This document shows, one piece after another, positions 1 through 8,313 of a stretch of DNA of 64,000 nt (positions within the stretch are counted from its first letter, which is position 1; each line of letters begins with the position of its first letter). The DNA is from Ensifer adhaerens (GTDB lineage: Bacteria > Pseudomonadota > Alphaproteobacteria > Rhizobiales > Rhizobiaceae): contig NZ_PNFP01000027.1 in the NCBI RefSeq assembly GCF_002940685.1, positions 1 to 64,000 of the forward strand. Reading direction: 5' to 3'. The translations under genes were made by a program, and so were the position numbers. The notes beneath the pieces are model-generated. The model was not told the DNA's origin. It saw nothing but the letters and a program-made list of their open reading frames with translations, and did not search any database.

Positions 1-74
<74 letters not shown>

Positions 75-81
75 AATCAAA

Positions 82-114
82 AAAAGCCCGCCGAGAGAAA
101 TCCGGCGGGCTTTT
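82..114 (+). terminator. intrinsic terminator of the tRNA gene
   Basis: Perfect 8-bp stem gcccgccg (86-93) / cggcgggc (103-110) with a 9-nt loop, preceded by A6 and followed by TTTT. It begins about 8 bases after the tRNA CCA end. Confidence 0.9.
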
Positions 115-489
115 GACGTTCAAACAACACAAAACATAAACCAGAACAACCCAAAAGCCGGAGACGTCAGCCGCAAACCGCGCAACGCAAGCGGCAGGGG
201 CAGGGCAGGGCGCCAGCCGGAAAGAGCCCCGCCAGCGGCGGCGCAAACGTCACCGTGCGAAAGCGCATACACCGCAAATCACCGGCCAAGAGTTCATCAT
301 ATTGGCTGCCGCAGCCTGGAAAAGAGGCTGCGATCCTCCGACCTCCTCGGATGATCGGCGTTACCCGTTTATTAACATATACAATCTATAGTTGCTTTCA
401 TCCCTGATCCCCGCAATAGCATGAGGCTGTTCGCACCCATTCGGCAGGCAGGTGCAGAAGGCACGGCTATTGCTGCGGAGACAATACGC
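115..489. other. intergenic stretch, nothing recognised
   Basis: No convincing gene, RNA or repeat is visible between the tRNA terminator and the hypothetical gene. The short open frames here lack ribosome binding sites and have arginine/alanine-rich shadow composition. I looked for a copy of the tRNA 3' end marking an integrated element and saw none. Confidence 0.5.
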
Positions 490-1209
490 GTGACCACCAT
501 ATCGCCGACGTCAAACATTGCATTGGAAATCCTCAGGCGGACGACGGCCGAGTCCGAGGAGAAAGCCGGTTCCACCGACAGCGCGGACAGCATCCTCAAG
601 GCCGCAAATGGCGTTTCTGCCGAGCCTGGCAAGGCGACGACACAGGCCCTCGGTGCAATCAACAATAGCATGCTGGAGCTGAAGGCAAGGGCCGATGCCT
701 TTATCGGCCAGGCGCTGGAACTGGTGAATTCCGATCGCTTCAAAGCCAGTGACCCCAATGTCGGAGCGACGCTGAAGGCGATCCTTACCGAGCAGGGCGA
801 GGCCTTCGCGGGCCGGGTCGAAGCGGAACTGCTCAACAATCCGGGCCTCAGACATGAGGAAGCCATCTTCAATGCGCTCACCGCGACCGTGCGCGGCAAT
901 CGCAGCCGCTTTGCCGAAACCGAGATCGTGCTCGGCTATGAGCTGAAAACCGGAGGCAGCCAGTTGCACTACGTTGCCGACGCTGAGGGCCATAGCTCCG
1001 GCCAGTTCCTTGCCGACGCCGAGAGCGAAGCACGCATCGGTTTAGATATCGCGCGAACGGCGCGGCTTAACGCGAAGGGCGACGCTGCGCTGGCGGCGGC
1101 CCTGAAGGCGGAGGAGGACGCCGAGCGAATTTACCAGCGAACGCAGCAGTCCGTGAAGGACTGGAACGGCTTCTGGCAGAAGAAGTTCGGTTGGGATGAC
1201 GACCAGTAA
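490..1209 (+). CDS. hypothetical protein, 239 aa
   Basis: I do not recognise the family. The protein is soluble and mostly helical, rich in Ala, Glu and Lys, with no signal peptide or membrane segment. It ends with an acidic/aromatic tail (KKFGWDDDQ). I prefer the GTG start at 490 because a GGAG sits nine bases upstream. An in-frame ATG at 421 would add 23 residues but has no ribosome binding site. Codon usage resembles the neighbouring genes. It stands alone, between the tRNA and the TetR/SDR pair, and no function can be inferred. Confidence 0.6.
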   Translation: MTTISPTSNIALEILRRTTAESEEKAGSTDSADSILKAANGVSAEPGKATTQALGAINNSMLELKARADAFIGQALELVNSDRFKASDPNVGATLKAILTEQGEAFAGRVEAELLNNPGLRHEEAIFNALTATVRGNRSRFAETEIVLGYELKTGGSQLHYVADAEGHSSGQFLADAESEARIGLDIARTARLNAKGDAALAAALKAEEDAERIYQRTQQSVKDWNGFWQKKFGWDDDQ

Positions 1210-1526
1210 CAACGCCGTTCGATCGACAGATGAGGCGCGACCGACGGTCCGCGGGCGCAGACTGCGTTTCCAATTCCGGCGGGTAACGCCTCAAGGGTCT
1301 GTTTCTTGGACGCTGTGCGTCCTTCACGCAACGACGCCCGCTTCCTGCTGAGAAATTGTTCCGGCGCGCAGGTCGGCACCTGCCAGGACATTCCGGCTGC
1401 GCGAGGGCGCGCCATGCGCGTCGCCATGCTTCGGTTCTGCCGCAGCGTTCCAAGTTTTTGGCCTGCCGCAGTCGCGATCGCAAAACCGTCGCGACGTTTT
1501 GAGCGACATGGCCCAGTTTTGCGCTC
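1210..1526. other. intergenic stretch, nothing recognised
   Basis: Lies between the convergent ends of the hypothetical gene and the TetR gene. Open frames on both strands are Arg-rich shadows without ribosome binding sites. No strong terminator hairpin with a T-run was found. Confidence 0.45.
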
Positions 1527-2129
1527 TTAGTCTTCCACTCTGGGATTTTTCCCGGAAAGCCTGTGGCTTGCGGAGCCTTCGGGGTCGCTGTCGGAAAGCC
1601 ACGCCCGCGTCTCGTCGAGGATCTCGGCCGACAGGTCGGGATCGTCGGTCATCCGTGCCAGGATGAGCGCGCCGATCATGGCGGCGGAACTGCCGATCGC
1701 GGCGCGGCGCCTCTCTTCGTCATCCGCGCCCGGCGCGATCTTGCCGAAGCGGACGAACTGGCGCTTGAGCACGCCTGTCATCTCCGACCGTGCGGCCCCC
1801 GGTTGGCGGCTCACCTCCGACGCCAAGGCTGCGAGCGGGCAGCCGTGGCCATAATCGTCGCGATGTTCCGGCGACAGATAACGACGCGCGACGGATGAGA
1901 GGTCCACGGACAGGGGTTCGGTCCCTCCCTGCAGGCCGGCGATGGTCTGCGCGATCAGTTCCTCCTTCGACTTGAAGTAGCCGTAAAAGCCGCCATGGGT
2001 GAGGCCTGCTGCCTTCATGACATCGGTAACGGTGACAGCCTCGAAGCCGCGTTCCCTAAAGAGCCGGCCGGCCGCCTCCAGTATTATCCTCTTGTTCTCT
2101 TCGACCTGCTTCCGGCTCACGCGCATCAT
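1527..2129 (-). CDS. TetR/AcrR family transcriptional regulator, 200 aa
   Basis: The N-terminal TetR DNA-binding domain covers about residues 10-58. It shows the typical helix-turn-helix and following aromatic stretch (VTDVMKAAGLTHGGFYGYF, residues 33-52), then a divergent ligand-binding region. Length is normal for the family. It is transcribed divergently from the SDR gene at 2223, and the 93-bp gap holds two inverted repeats, so it is most likely an autoregulated repressor of that dehydrogenase. The start is one of two adjacent ATG codons (MM). The ligand is unknown; TetR/SDR pairs often respond to small aldehydes, ketones or aromatic compounds. Confidence 0.88.
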   Translation of the reverse strand: MMRVSRKQVEENKRIILEAAGRLFRERGFEAVTVTDVMKAAGLTHGGFYGYFKSKEELIAQTIAGLQGGTEPLSVDLSSVARRYLSPEHRDDYGHGCPLAALASEVSRQPGAARSEMTGVLKRQFVRFGKIAPGADDEERRRAAIGSSAAMIGALILARMTDDPDLSAEILDETRAWLSDSDPEGSASHRLSGKNPRVED

Positions 2130-2147
2130 CGTCTCCTGAAATTTCGA

Positions 2148-2200
2148 TTGACATTATACATGATAGCAATCATATATACAAATACATGATGATTATCATG
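2148..2200 (+). promoter_or_regulatory. SDR promoter with two TetR operator candidates
   Basis: TTGACA (-35) lies at 2148-2153, with CATATA at 2171-2176 as a possible -10 after 17 bp. An inverted repeat atgat-agca-atcat (2160-2173) sits in the spacer and overlaps the -10 start. A second one, catgat-gatt-atcatg (2185-2200), lies just downstream. Both share the ATGAT half-site with 4-bp spacers, as expected for paired TetR dimers. Assignment to the adjacent TetR is inference. Confidence 0.6.
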
Positions 2201-2222
2201 AATAACTGAAGGAGCACGATCG

Positions 2223-3011
2223 ATGAACAGCAAGCCTGCAGTCCTTGTAACCGGTGCCTCCACCGGTATTGGTGCCGTCTATGCGGAGCGGTTTGCGCGT
2301 CGCGGCCATGATCTCATTCTGGTCGCACGCAACACGGCGCGGCTCGACGCTCTCGCCGCGCGCCTCAGGAACGAAACCGGTGTGGCCGTGGATGTGGTGA
2401 CGGCCGACCTGACGGTCGAGCAGGACCTCGCCAAGGTCGAACAGCGCCTGCGCGAAGACCGGAGCATCGGCGTGCTGGTCAACAATGCCGGCACGTCTAT
2501 CCCCCGCGGCTTTCTTCAGCAGCAGAACGAGGACATCTCGAAGCTGATCGCGCTCAACGTCACGGCGGTCACCAGGCTTGCGCATGCGGCCGCTCCCGGT
2601 TTTGCGCAGAGAGGCGAGGGGGCGATCATCAACATCGCGTCGGTCGTCGGGCTTGCGCCTGAGATGGGTGCAACCGTCTACGGCGCGACCAAGGCCTTCG
2701 TGCTGTTCCTTTCTCAAGGCTTGAATGTCGAGCTGGCTGAGAAGGGTGTCTACGTTCAGGCGGTGCTGCCGGCGGCGACGCGCACCGAAATCTGGGATCA
2801 TGCCGGCGTCGATGTCGACACGCTTGCCGGCGTGATGGAAGTCGGCGACCTCGTCGATGCGGCTCTTACAGGCTACGACCGGCGCGAACTCGTGACGATC
2901 CCGCCGCTGCCGGAGGCGGAGCAGTGGAACACGCTCGATGCGGCACGCCTGGCAATGCTGCCCAATTTTTCGCAGTCGTTGCCGGCGGCGCGCTATCGCT
3001 CGGCGGCCTGA
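2223..3011 (+). CDS. short-chain dehydrogenase/reductase (SDR), 262 aa
   Basis: Classical SDR with cofactor motif TGASTGIG (residues 10-17), NNAG (87-90), Asn112, catalytic Ser140 and YGATK (Tyr153, Lys157). It oxidises or reduces an alcohol/carbonyl using NAD(P)(H) in the cytoplasm. Arg36 and Arg40 after the second beta strand suggest NADP(H) preference. The ribosome binding site GAAGGAGC precedes the ATG. It is divergent from a TetR gene with operator dyads between them, so it is probably induced by the regulator's ligand. The substrate cannot be deduced. Confidence 0.9.
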   Translation: MNSKPAVLVTGASTGIGAVYAERFARRGHDLILVARNTARLDALAARLRNETGVAVDVVTADLTVEQDLAKVEQRLREDRSIGVLVNNAGTSIPRGFLQQQNEDISKLIALNVTAVTRLAHAAAPGFAQRGEGAIINIASVVGLAPEMGATVYGATKAFVLFLSQGLNVELAEKGVYVQAVLPAATRTEIWDHAGVDVDTLAGVMEVGDLVDAALTGYDRRELVTIPPLPEAEQWNTLDAARLAMLPNFSQSLPAARYRSAA

Positions 3012-3025
3012 CCCGTCCGCGCGCG

Positions 3026-3050
3026 GGAGCGGGCGATCGGCGCCCGCTCC
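3026..3050 (+). terminator. hairpin after the SDR gene
   Basis: Perfect 10-bp GC-rich stem ggagcgggcg / cgcccgctcc with loop atcgg, starting 14 bases past the stop codon. There is no T-run, so termination efficiency is uncertain. Confidence 0.6.
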
Positions 3051-3169
3051 TAAACATTTGCCAAGCGTCGTCGGGCTGCTAGAAAATGAGGATCAAAGAT
3101 TCGCAGGGCCGGCCGCGCCGGTCCGCGTGCGAAGATCCTCCTTCGAAACGATATTGATGGTGCGAGCCG

Positions 3170-4099
3170 ATGAAAAGATTCAACCTGGGACCAACCGACC
3201 TTTCCGTTTCCTCTGCCGTGCTCGGGATGATGCGGATCGCCGATCTCAGCGATGACGCCATAACCCGGCTCTATGGCAAGGCGAGGGACGTGGGCATCAA
3301 TGTCTTCGACCATGCCGATATCTATGGCGGCGAGTTGCACGCCTGCGAGCGCCGCTTCGGCGATGCGTTGCGGCTGAAACCTGCCGAGCGCGAACAGATC
3401 GTCGTGCAGAGCAAGTGCGGGATCCGGCGCGGCTATTTCGATTTTTCCAGGGATCATATCCTGCAGTCCGTCGACCGGTCACTTGCGGCGCTGAAGACCG
3501 ACTATCTTGACCTTCTCCTGCTGCATCGTCCGGATGCGCTGGTGGAACCGGAGGAGGTGGCGGAGGCCTTCGACAAGCTGCAGGCGGCGGGCAAGGTTCG
3601 GCATTTCGGCGTTTCGAACCATACGCCGCGCCAGATCGATCTCCTGAAAACGGCGGTTCGCCAGCCGCTCGTCGCCAACCAGATCCAGCTCAGCATCGCC
3701 CATGCCCCCTCGGTCGCCTTTGGTATCGCGGCGAACATGGCTGGCCTCGAGCAATCGATCGATCGCGACGGCGAAGTGGTCGTCTATTCGCGCATCAACC
3801 GCATGACGCTGCAGGCCTGGTCGCCGTTCCAGCAGGGTTTCTTCGGCGGCGTCTTCGTCGGCGACGAAAAGAACTTTCCCGAACTCAACCGGGTGCTGGA
3901 CGAACTCGCGGGTAAGTATGGGGTATCGGCTTCCGCGATCGCCTATGCCTGGATCGCCCGCCATCCGGCCAACATTCAGGTGGTGCTTGGAACGACAAGT
4001 CCCGAACGTTTGGTCGATATCGCGCCCGGCGCCGATATCACGCTGTCGCGCGAGGACTGGTATCGCCTCTTCACCGCGGCGGGGCACGTGCTGCCCTGA
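3170..4099 (+). CDS. aldo/keto reductase, YdhF-like, 309 aa
   Basis: TIM-barrel NADPH-dependent oxidoreductase with the complete AKR tetrad: Asp47 and Tyr52 (FDHADIY), Lys82 (QSKCG), His119 (LLLHRPD). The region AAGKVRHFGVSNHTP and the C-terminal VLGTTSPERL phosphate-binding stretch are typical of the YdhF-like group. Length is normal. The ATG has an imperfect Shine-Dalgarno. It is monocistronic between two terminators. It probably reduces an unidentified aldehyde or ketone. Confidence 0.88.
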   Translation: MKRFNLGPTDLSVSSAVLGMMRIADLSDDAITRLYGKARDVGINVFDHADIYGGELHACERRFGDALRLKPAEREQIVVQSKCGIRRGYFDFSRDHILQSVDRSLAALKTDYLDLLLLHRPDALVEPEEVAEAFDKLQAAGKVRHFGVSNHTPRQIDLLKTAVRQPLVANQIQLSIAHAPSVAFGIAANMAGLEQSIDRDGEVVVYSRINRMTLQAWSPFQQGFFGGVFVGDEKNFPELNRVLDELAGKYGVSASAIAYAWIARHPANIQVVLGTTSPERLVDIAPGADITLSREDWYRLFTAAGHVLP

Positions 4100-4123
4100 C
4101 CTCGTTAGGTCTGCAGACCATAG

Positions 4124-4157
4124 AAAAGGCCCGCTCGGATCCGAGCGGGCCTTTTTT
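4124..4157. terminator. bidirectional intrinsic terminator
   Basis: A 15-bp stem (aaaaggcccgctcgg / ccgagcgggcctttt) around a BamHI-like centre, followed by T7 on the + strand and A4 on the other. It separates the convergent AKR gene and the flavoenzyme gene and can serve both. Confidence 0.93.
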
Positions 4158-4182
4158 TGTTTTGGGGGCTGATGCCGCTGGC

Positions 4183-6744
4183 TTAGCTGCGCGGCTTCAG
4201 GTTTTCCGGGTCGTAGAGCGGCTTGTAGCCGATGCCGACGACTTCGACCGGATAGGTCTCGGCGAAGTATTCGACGTTGAGCTTGCGGCCGACCTGGCAA
4301 TGGGACCAGGGCAGATAGGCAAGGGCGATGTTCTTGCCGATCGTCGGGCCAAAGGCGATCGAGGTGGTGTAGGAGCGGCGGCCGAGTTCGTCGACCAGCA
4401 CCTTGCCGGTTTCCGGATCGATCACCGGCAGCGTGCCGACCGGGTAGCGCTTGACGCCGCTCTTGTCGGTGTTTTCCGTCAGGACCAGCGTGCAGAGCAT
4501 GGCCGGCTGGTGCTCGCGCGCCTTGTATTCGAGATGCTTGGCCTTGCCGCGGAAATCGACATCCTTGACCTTCGGACGGGCAAGATCGGCCTCGATCAGG
4601 TTGTACTGGGTGAGAAGATCGGCGTTCTGCAGGCGCAGGCTCTTTTCCATGCGGCGCGAGTTCGCATAGGTTTCGACGCCGAAGGCCATGACGCCGGTCG
4701 AGCGTAGCGCGTCCCAGACGGCGAGACCGTCCTCGTATTTCATGTGCAGTTCCCAGCCCTGCTCGCCGACATAGGAGATGCGGAAGGCGGTGACCTTTTT
4801 GCCGGCGATCTCGATCGGCTTGATGGCGGCGAAGGCGAAGTTCTCGATGTCGAGGCCCGAGGGATCGGCAATCACCTTCTTCAGGTTCTCACGGGCATTG
4901 GGACCCCAGATGCCGATGGTGATGAACTTCTCCGAGACGTCGGTGATGGTGACGTCGAGGCCACGGTCCTCGGCGACGCGGCGCATGTACTGGAAGTCGC
5001 GCGGGCCGGCGTCGGCGCCGTTGACGAGGCGGCAGCGGTCGGCCATGCGGAAGACGGTGAAGTCGGCGCGAACCATGCCCTCGTCATCGAGGAAGTGGGT
5101 GTAGATGCCCTTGCCGATGTTGCCGTCGCCGCCGACCTTGGCGGCGCACAGCCATTCGAGCAGCTCGACATGGTCAGGACCTTCGATGTCGACCATATGG
5201 AAATGAGAGAGGTTGACGATCCCGCAGTCCTCGCTCATCGCCAGATGCTCGGCGTTGGAAACGCGCCAGAAATGGCGGCTGTCCCACTCGTTTTCGCGCA
5301 CGGGAACGCGGTCGCCGTATTTTTCGAGCAGATGCTCGTTGGCGGCGTAGCCATGGGCACGCTCCCAGCCGCCGAGTTCCATGAAGTAACCGCCGAGCTC
5401 CTTCTCGCGCTCGTAGAAGGGCGAGCGCTTGACGTTGCGGCCGCTGGCATAGGGCTCGCGGGTGTGTACGGCGGGATAGTAGATTTTCTGCGCCGCCTCG
5501 AAGCAGCGGCCCTCGATGAACTTTTCCTCGAGCTGGTGCGGATAGAAGCGGGAATAGTCGATCGAGTTATGGTCGATCTCGGTGCGGCCGTCGGTCATCC
5601 AGTCGGCGATCAGCTTGCCGTAGCCGGGGCCGTCCTTCACCCAGATGGCCACGCAGTACCAGAGGCCACGCACCTTTTGGCTCTCGCCACAGGAAGGACC
5701 GCCGGCGGCCGAAACCTGAAGCAGGCCGTTGAAGGAATGGCTCTCGTTGTAGCCGAGTTCGCCGAGGATCGGCGTCAGTTCCATGGCGCGCTCAAGTGGC
5801 TCTATGATCTGTTCCATCTCGAGGTCGCGCTGTGAGGGCGACAGGCGCGCCTCGTGCTTTTCCAGAATGTTGCGCGGATGGCAGAGGCGCGGATTGGTGG
5901 TCTCGTAATAGCCCCACTCGATCTGGCCGCCTTCGGTGGTCTTCGGATCGCCGGTGTCGCGCATATAGGCGGAGTTGCCCTGATCGCGCAGAAGCGGGAA
6001 GCCGATCTCCTTGCCGGTGCCTTCGAACTCGTTGTACGGGCCGAAGAAGGTGAGGGGATGGTCGACCGGCATGACCGGCAGGTCTTCGCCGACCATTTCG
6101 GCGATCAGGCGGCCCCAGATGCCGGCGCAGACGATGACGTGGTCGGCCATGATCGTGCCGCGATGGGTGACGACGCCTTTGATGCGGCCGTTCTCGACGA
6201 TCAGCGACTTTGCCGGCGTGTTGCCGAAGACCTGCAGCTTGCCCGACTTTTCCGCCGCATCGACCAGCTTGCCGGCGACCGTCTGCGAGCGCGGGATGAC
6301 GAGGCCGGCATCCGGGTCGAACATGCCGCCCATGACCTGATCTTCTTCGATCAGCGGGAACATCTTCTTGATTTCAGCCGGCGAGACATAGTGGGCGCGG
6401 GTGCCGAAGGCCTTGGCGGAGGACAGCTTGCGCTTGATCTCTTCCATCCAGACATCGTCGCCGGTGCGGGCCACTTCCAGGCCGCCGATGCGGGCGTAGT
6501 GACCCATTTTCTCGAAGAAATCGATCGAATACTGCGTCGTCCAGACCGAGAGATAGTCGTGGCTGGTGGTGTAGCAGAAGTCCGAGGCGTGTGCGGTCGA
6601 CCCGATATCGGTCGGCACGCCCGACTTGTCGATGCCGACGATATCGTCCCAGCCGCGCTCGATCAGGTGGTGCGCGATCGAAGCACCGACGATGCCACCC
6701 AGCCCGATGATTACGACTTTCGCCTTTTGCGGAAACTCTGCCAT
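4183..6744 (-). CDS. dimethylglycine/sarcosine dehydrogenase-like flavoprotein, 853 aa
   Basis: Four-part enzyme of the dimethylglycine dehydrogenase type. An FAD-binding DAO domain spans about 1-390 with dinucleotide motif G14-x-G16-G17-x-x-G20. A short FAO middle domain (about 390-450) follows, then a GcvT-like folate-binding domain (about 460-730) and GcvT C-terminal barrel (about 750-845). The STAH motif at 49-52 sits where family members carry the covalent-FAD histidine (inference). The family oxidatively demethylates N-methylated glycines in the cytoplasm and passes the one-carbon unit to tetrahydrofolate. It is divergent from the ROK operon and separate from the sox genes at 60 kb. The substrate could be dimethylglycine, sarcosine or another N-methyl amino acid. 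Confidence 0.85.
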   Translation of the reverse strand: MAEFPQKAKVVIIGLGGIVGASIAHHLIERGWDDIVGIDKSGVPTDIGSTAHASDFCYTTSHDYLSVWTTQYSIDFFEKMGHYARIGGLEVARTGDDVWMEEIKRKLSSAKAFGTRAHYVSPAEIKKMFPLIEEDQVMGGMFDPDAGLVIPRSQTVAGKLVDAAEKSGKLQVFGNTPAKSLIVENGRIKGVVTHRGTIMADHVIVCAGIWGRLIAEMVGEDLPVMPVDHPLTFFGPYNEFEGTGKEIGFPLLRDQGNSAYMRDTGDPKTTEGGQIEWGYYETTNPRLCHPRNILEKHEARLSPSQRDLEMEQIIEPLERAMELTPILGELGYNESHSFNGLLQVSAAGGPSCGESQKVRGLWYCVAIWVKDGPGYGKLIADWMTDGRTEIDHNSIDYSRFYPHQLEEKFIEGRCFEAAQKIYYPAVHTREPYASGRNVKRSPFYEREKELGGYFMELGGWERAHGYAANEHLLEKYGDRVPVRENEWDSRHFWRVSNAEHLAMSEDCGIVNLSHFHMVDIEGPDHVELLEWLCAAKVGGDGNIGKGIYTHFLDDEGMVRADFTVFRMADRCRLVNGADAGPRDFQYMRRVAEDRGLDVTITDVSEKFITIGIWGPNARENLKKVIADPSGLDIENFAFAAIKPIEIAGKKVTAFRISYVGEQGWELHMKYEDGLAVWDALRSTGVMAFGVETYANSRRMEKSLRLQNADLLTQYNLIEADLARPKVKDVDFRGKAKHLEYKAREHQPAMLCTLVLTENTDKSGVKRYPVGTLPVIDPETGKVLVDELGRRSYTTSIAFGPTIGKNIALAYLPWSHCQVGRKLNVEYFAETYPVEVVGIGYKPLYDPENLKPRS

Positions 6745-7042
6745 TGATTGCGACCCTAGTTGGATTGGATGCCGGATTTTAGGGCCTGATCCGCCCCGAC
6801 CAGAGCCTGTCTACGACATTCTCATCAAACTGCACGACCAGAGCCGAGCATTTTGCGGATCGCGGAACGAGAGCTGTAGAGACGGTCATGCCACTGATTT
6901 CGTGAGAAAAAGCGCCCCTCAGCGCCAATCTGATTTCATCTAGCATATCGCAAATGGCGACGCATCCGAATGCGTCATGGCGATCTGCCTGCTTTCCAGT
7001 GGTCGCGGCGTTGGCCACGAAAGATAATCCCATCGGGTAAGA

Positions 7043-7090
7043 TTGACAGCGATGCCTGATGTTAATAAGTTCGGTAACAGAACGAATTAA
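7043..7090 (+). promoter_or_regulatory. ROK operon promoter and 29-bp operator dyad
   Basis: TTGACA at 7043-7048 is a good -35; TAAGTT at 7066-7071 is a weak -10 at 17 bp. A compound dyad at 7062-7090 reads TTAAT-N2-GTTC-N7-GAAC-N2-ATTAA with every outer base paired. It overlaps the -10 and ends 11 bases before the ROK start codon, so autoregulation by the ROK protein is the simplest reading. The remaining divergent gap (6745-7042) shows nothing else I can identify. Confidence 0.65.
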
Positions 7091-7101
7091 AAGAGGCCCC
7101 C

Positions 7102-8313
7102 GTGAACGACAGCTTGCGCATCTCCCGGAAGTTCTCCCAGCGCTCCGTCATGGAGGCGATCGTCCAGGGCGGCCCGATTTCGCGTGCGTCGATCTCGAAG
7201 CAGACCGGCCTTTCCAAGCAGACCATTTCGGAGATCGTCCGCGGCCTCGAAGAGGAGGGCTGGGTGCAGGAGACCGGGCGCACCAGCGGCCATGTCGGGC
7301 GCACCGCCGTCACCTACGAACTGGTGTGTGATGCCGCCTTCATCATCGCCGTCGACCTCGGTGGCACGAAGGTGCGCGTGGCGATCACCGATCTCGCCTG
7401 CCAGATCTTTGCCGAAGACACGGCGCCGACCGATCCGCGTGGCGGCCGCTTCGTCGTCGAGCAGATCGCTGCCATGGCCTTTGATGCGGCCGATCGCCAG
7501 AAGATCACCCGCGAGAAGATCCGGCTCGCGGTGGTCGGCGTTCCTGGTGCGCCCTGCAGCGAGACCGGCCGTGTGCTGCTTGCGCCGAATATTGCCGGCT
7601 TCGACACGATGGATGTCGTCGGCGCCTTCGAAGAGGTGCTCGGCTTCGGCGCGATGCTTGAGAACGACGTCAATCTCGCCGTCCTCGGCGAGAACTGGCT
7701 GGGGCAGGGGCAGGGGATCGACAACCTTGCCTATGTGGCGCTGGGGACCGGCGTCGGCAGCGGCCTGATGGTCGGCGGTCATCTGGTGCGCGGCGTCAGC
7801 AATGCGGCCGGTGAAATGGGTTTCCTGCCGCTCGGCGCTGATCCGTTCGAGGCGGAATCGCTGCGCACCGGCGCCTTCGAGCGCGCCGTCGCCTCGCACG
7901 GCATGGCGGAGCGCTACGCGGCACTTTCGGGCAACACGGTCACGGTTCCCACCATCTTTGCCAAGGCGGAAGCGGGCGATGCGGCAGCCCTGACGGTGCT
8001 GGATGACACTGCGCGGTATCTGGCAGCCGGCGTTGCCGCGATTGCCGCGATCGCCAACCCGCAGAAGGTCATCCTGGGCGGATCCATCGGGCTGCGGCCG
8101 GAAATGCTTGAGCGGGTAAAAGCCTTCCTGCCGCAGTGCTTCCCCTATCCGGTCAATGTGGAGACCGGTGAACTCGGCGCGCGCGCAGCGATCATCGGGG
8201 CGGCGGCGATCGGGCTCGGTCAGCTGCACAATACCCTGTTCGGGGTCGATGCGCCCGATGGCCGGATTTCGCTGCCGCGGGCAAACGTCAACGCGCTTCG
8301 GGAGGCGATTTGA
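7102..8313 (+). CDS. ROK family transcriptional regulator, 403 aa
   Basis: A winged helix-turn-helix (about 10-70, SISKQTGLSKQTISEIVRGL) is fused to an actin-like ROK fold. The fold has phosphate loop AVDLGGTK (83-90) and acidic END motif (187-189). The family's zinc site is absent: the usual GEIGH plus Cys-x-Cys...Cys cluster is replaced by GEMGF (237-241) and no cysteines follow. GTG is the start, with AGAGG upstream. As first gene of the transporter operon it is probably the local repressor, sensing a sugar-like or phosphorylated ligand. Zinc-less ROK proteins may have altered ligand specificity. Confidence 0.9.
   Translation: MNDSLRISRKFSQRSVMEAIVQGGPISRASISKQTGLSKQTISEIVRGLEEEGWVQETGRTSGHVGRTAVTYELVCDAAFIIAVDLGGTKVRVAITDLACQIFAEDTAPTDPRGGRFVVEQIAAMAFDAADRQKITREKIRLAVVGVPGAPCSETGRVLLAPNIAGFDTMDVVGAFEEVLGFGAMLENDVNLAVLGENWLGQGQGIDNLAYVALGTGVGSGLMVGGHLVRGVSNAAGEMGFLPLGADPFEAESLRTGAFERAVASHGMAERYAALSGNTVTVPTIFAKAEAGDAAALTVLDDTARYLAAGVAAIAAIANPQKVILGGSIGLRPEMLERVKAFLPQCFPYPVNVETGELGARAAIIGAAAIGLGQLHNTLFGVDAPDGRISLPRANVNALREAI

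Noticed and set aside
4744-5835. 363-codon open frame on the + strand
   Set aside because: Antisense to the dimethylglycine-dehydrogenase-like gene, with no ribosome binding site and no recognisable domain.
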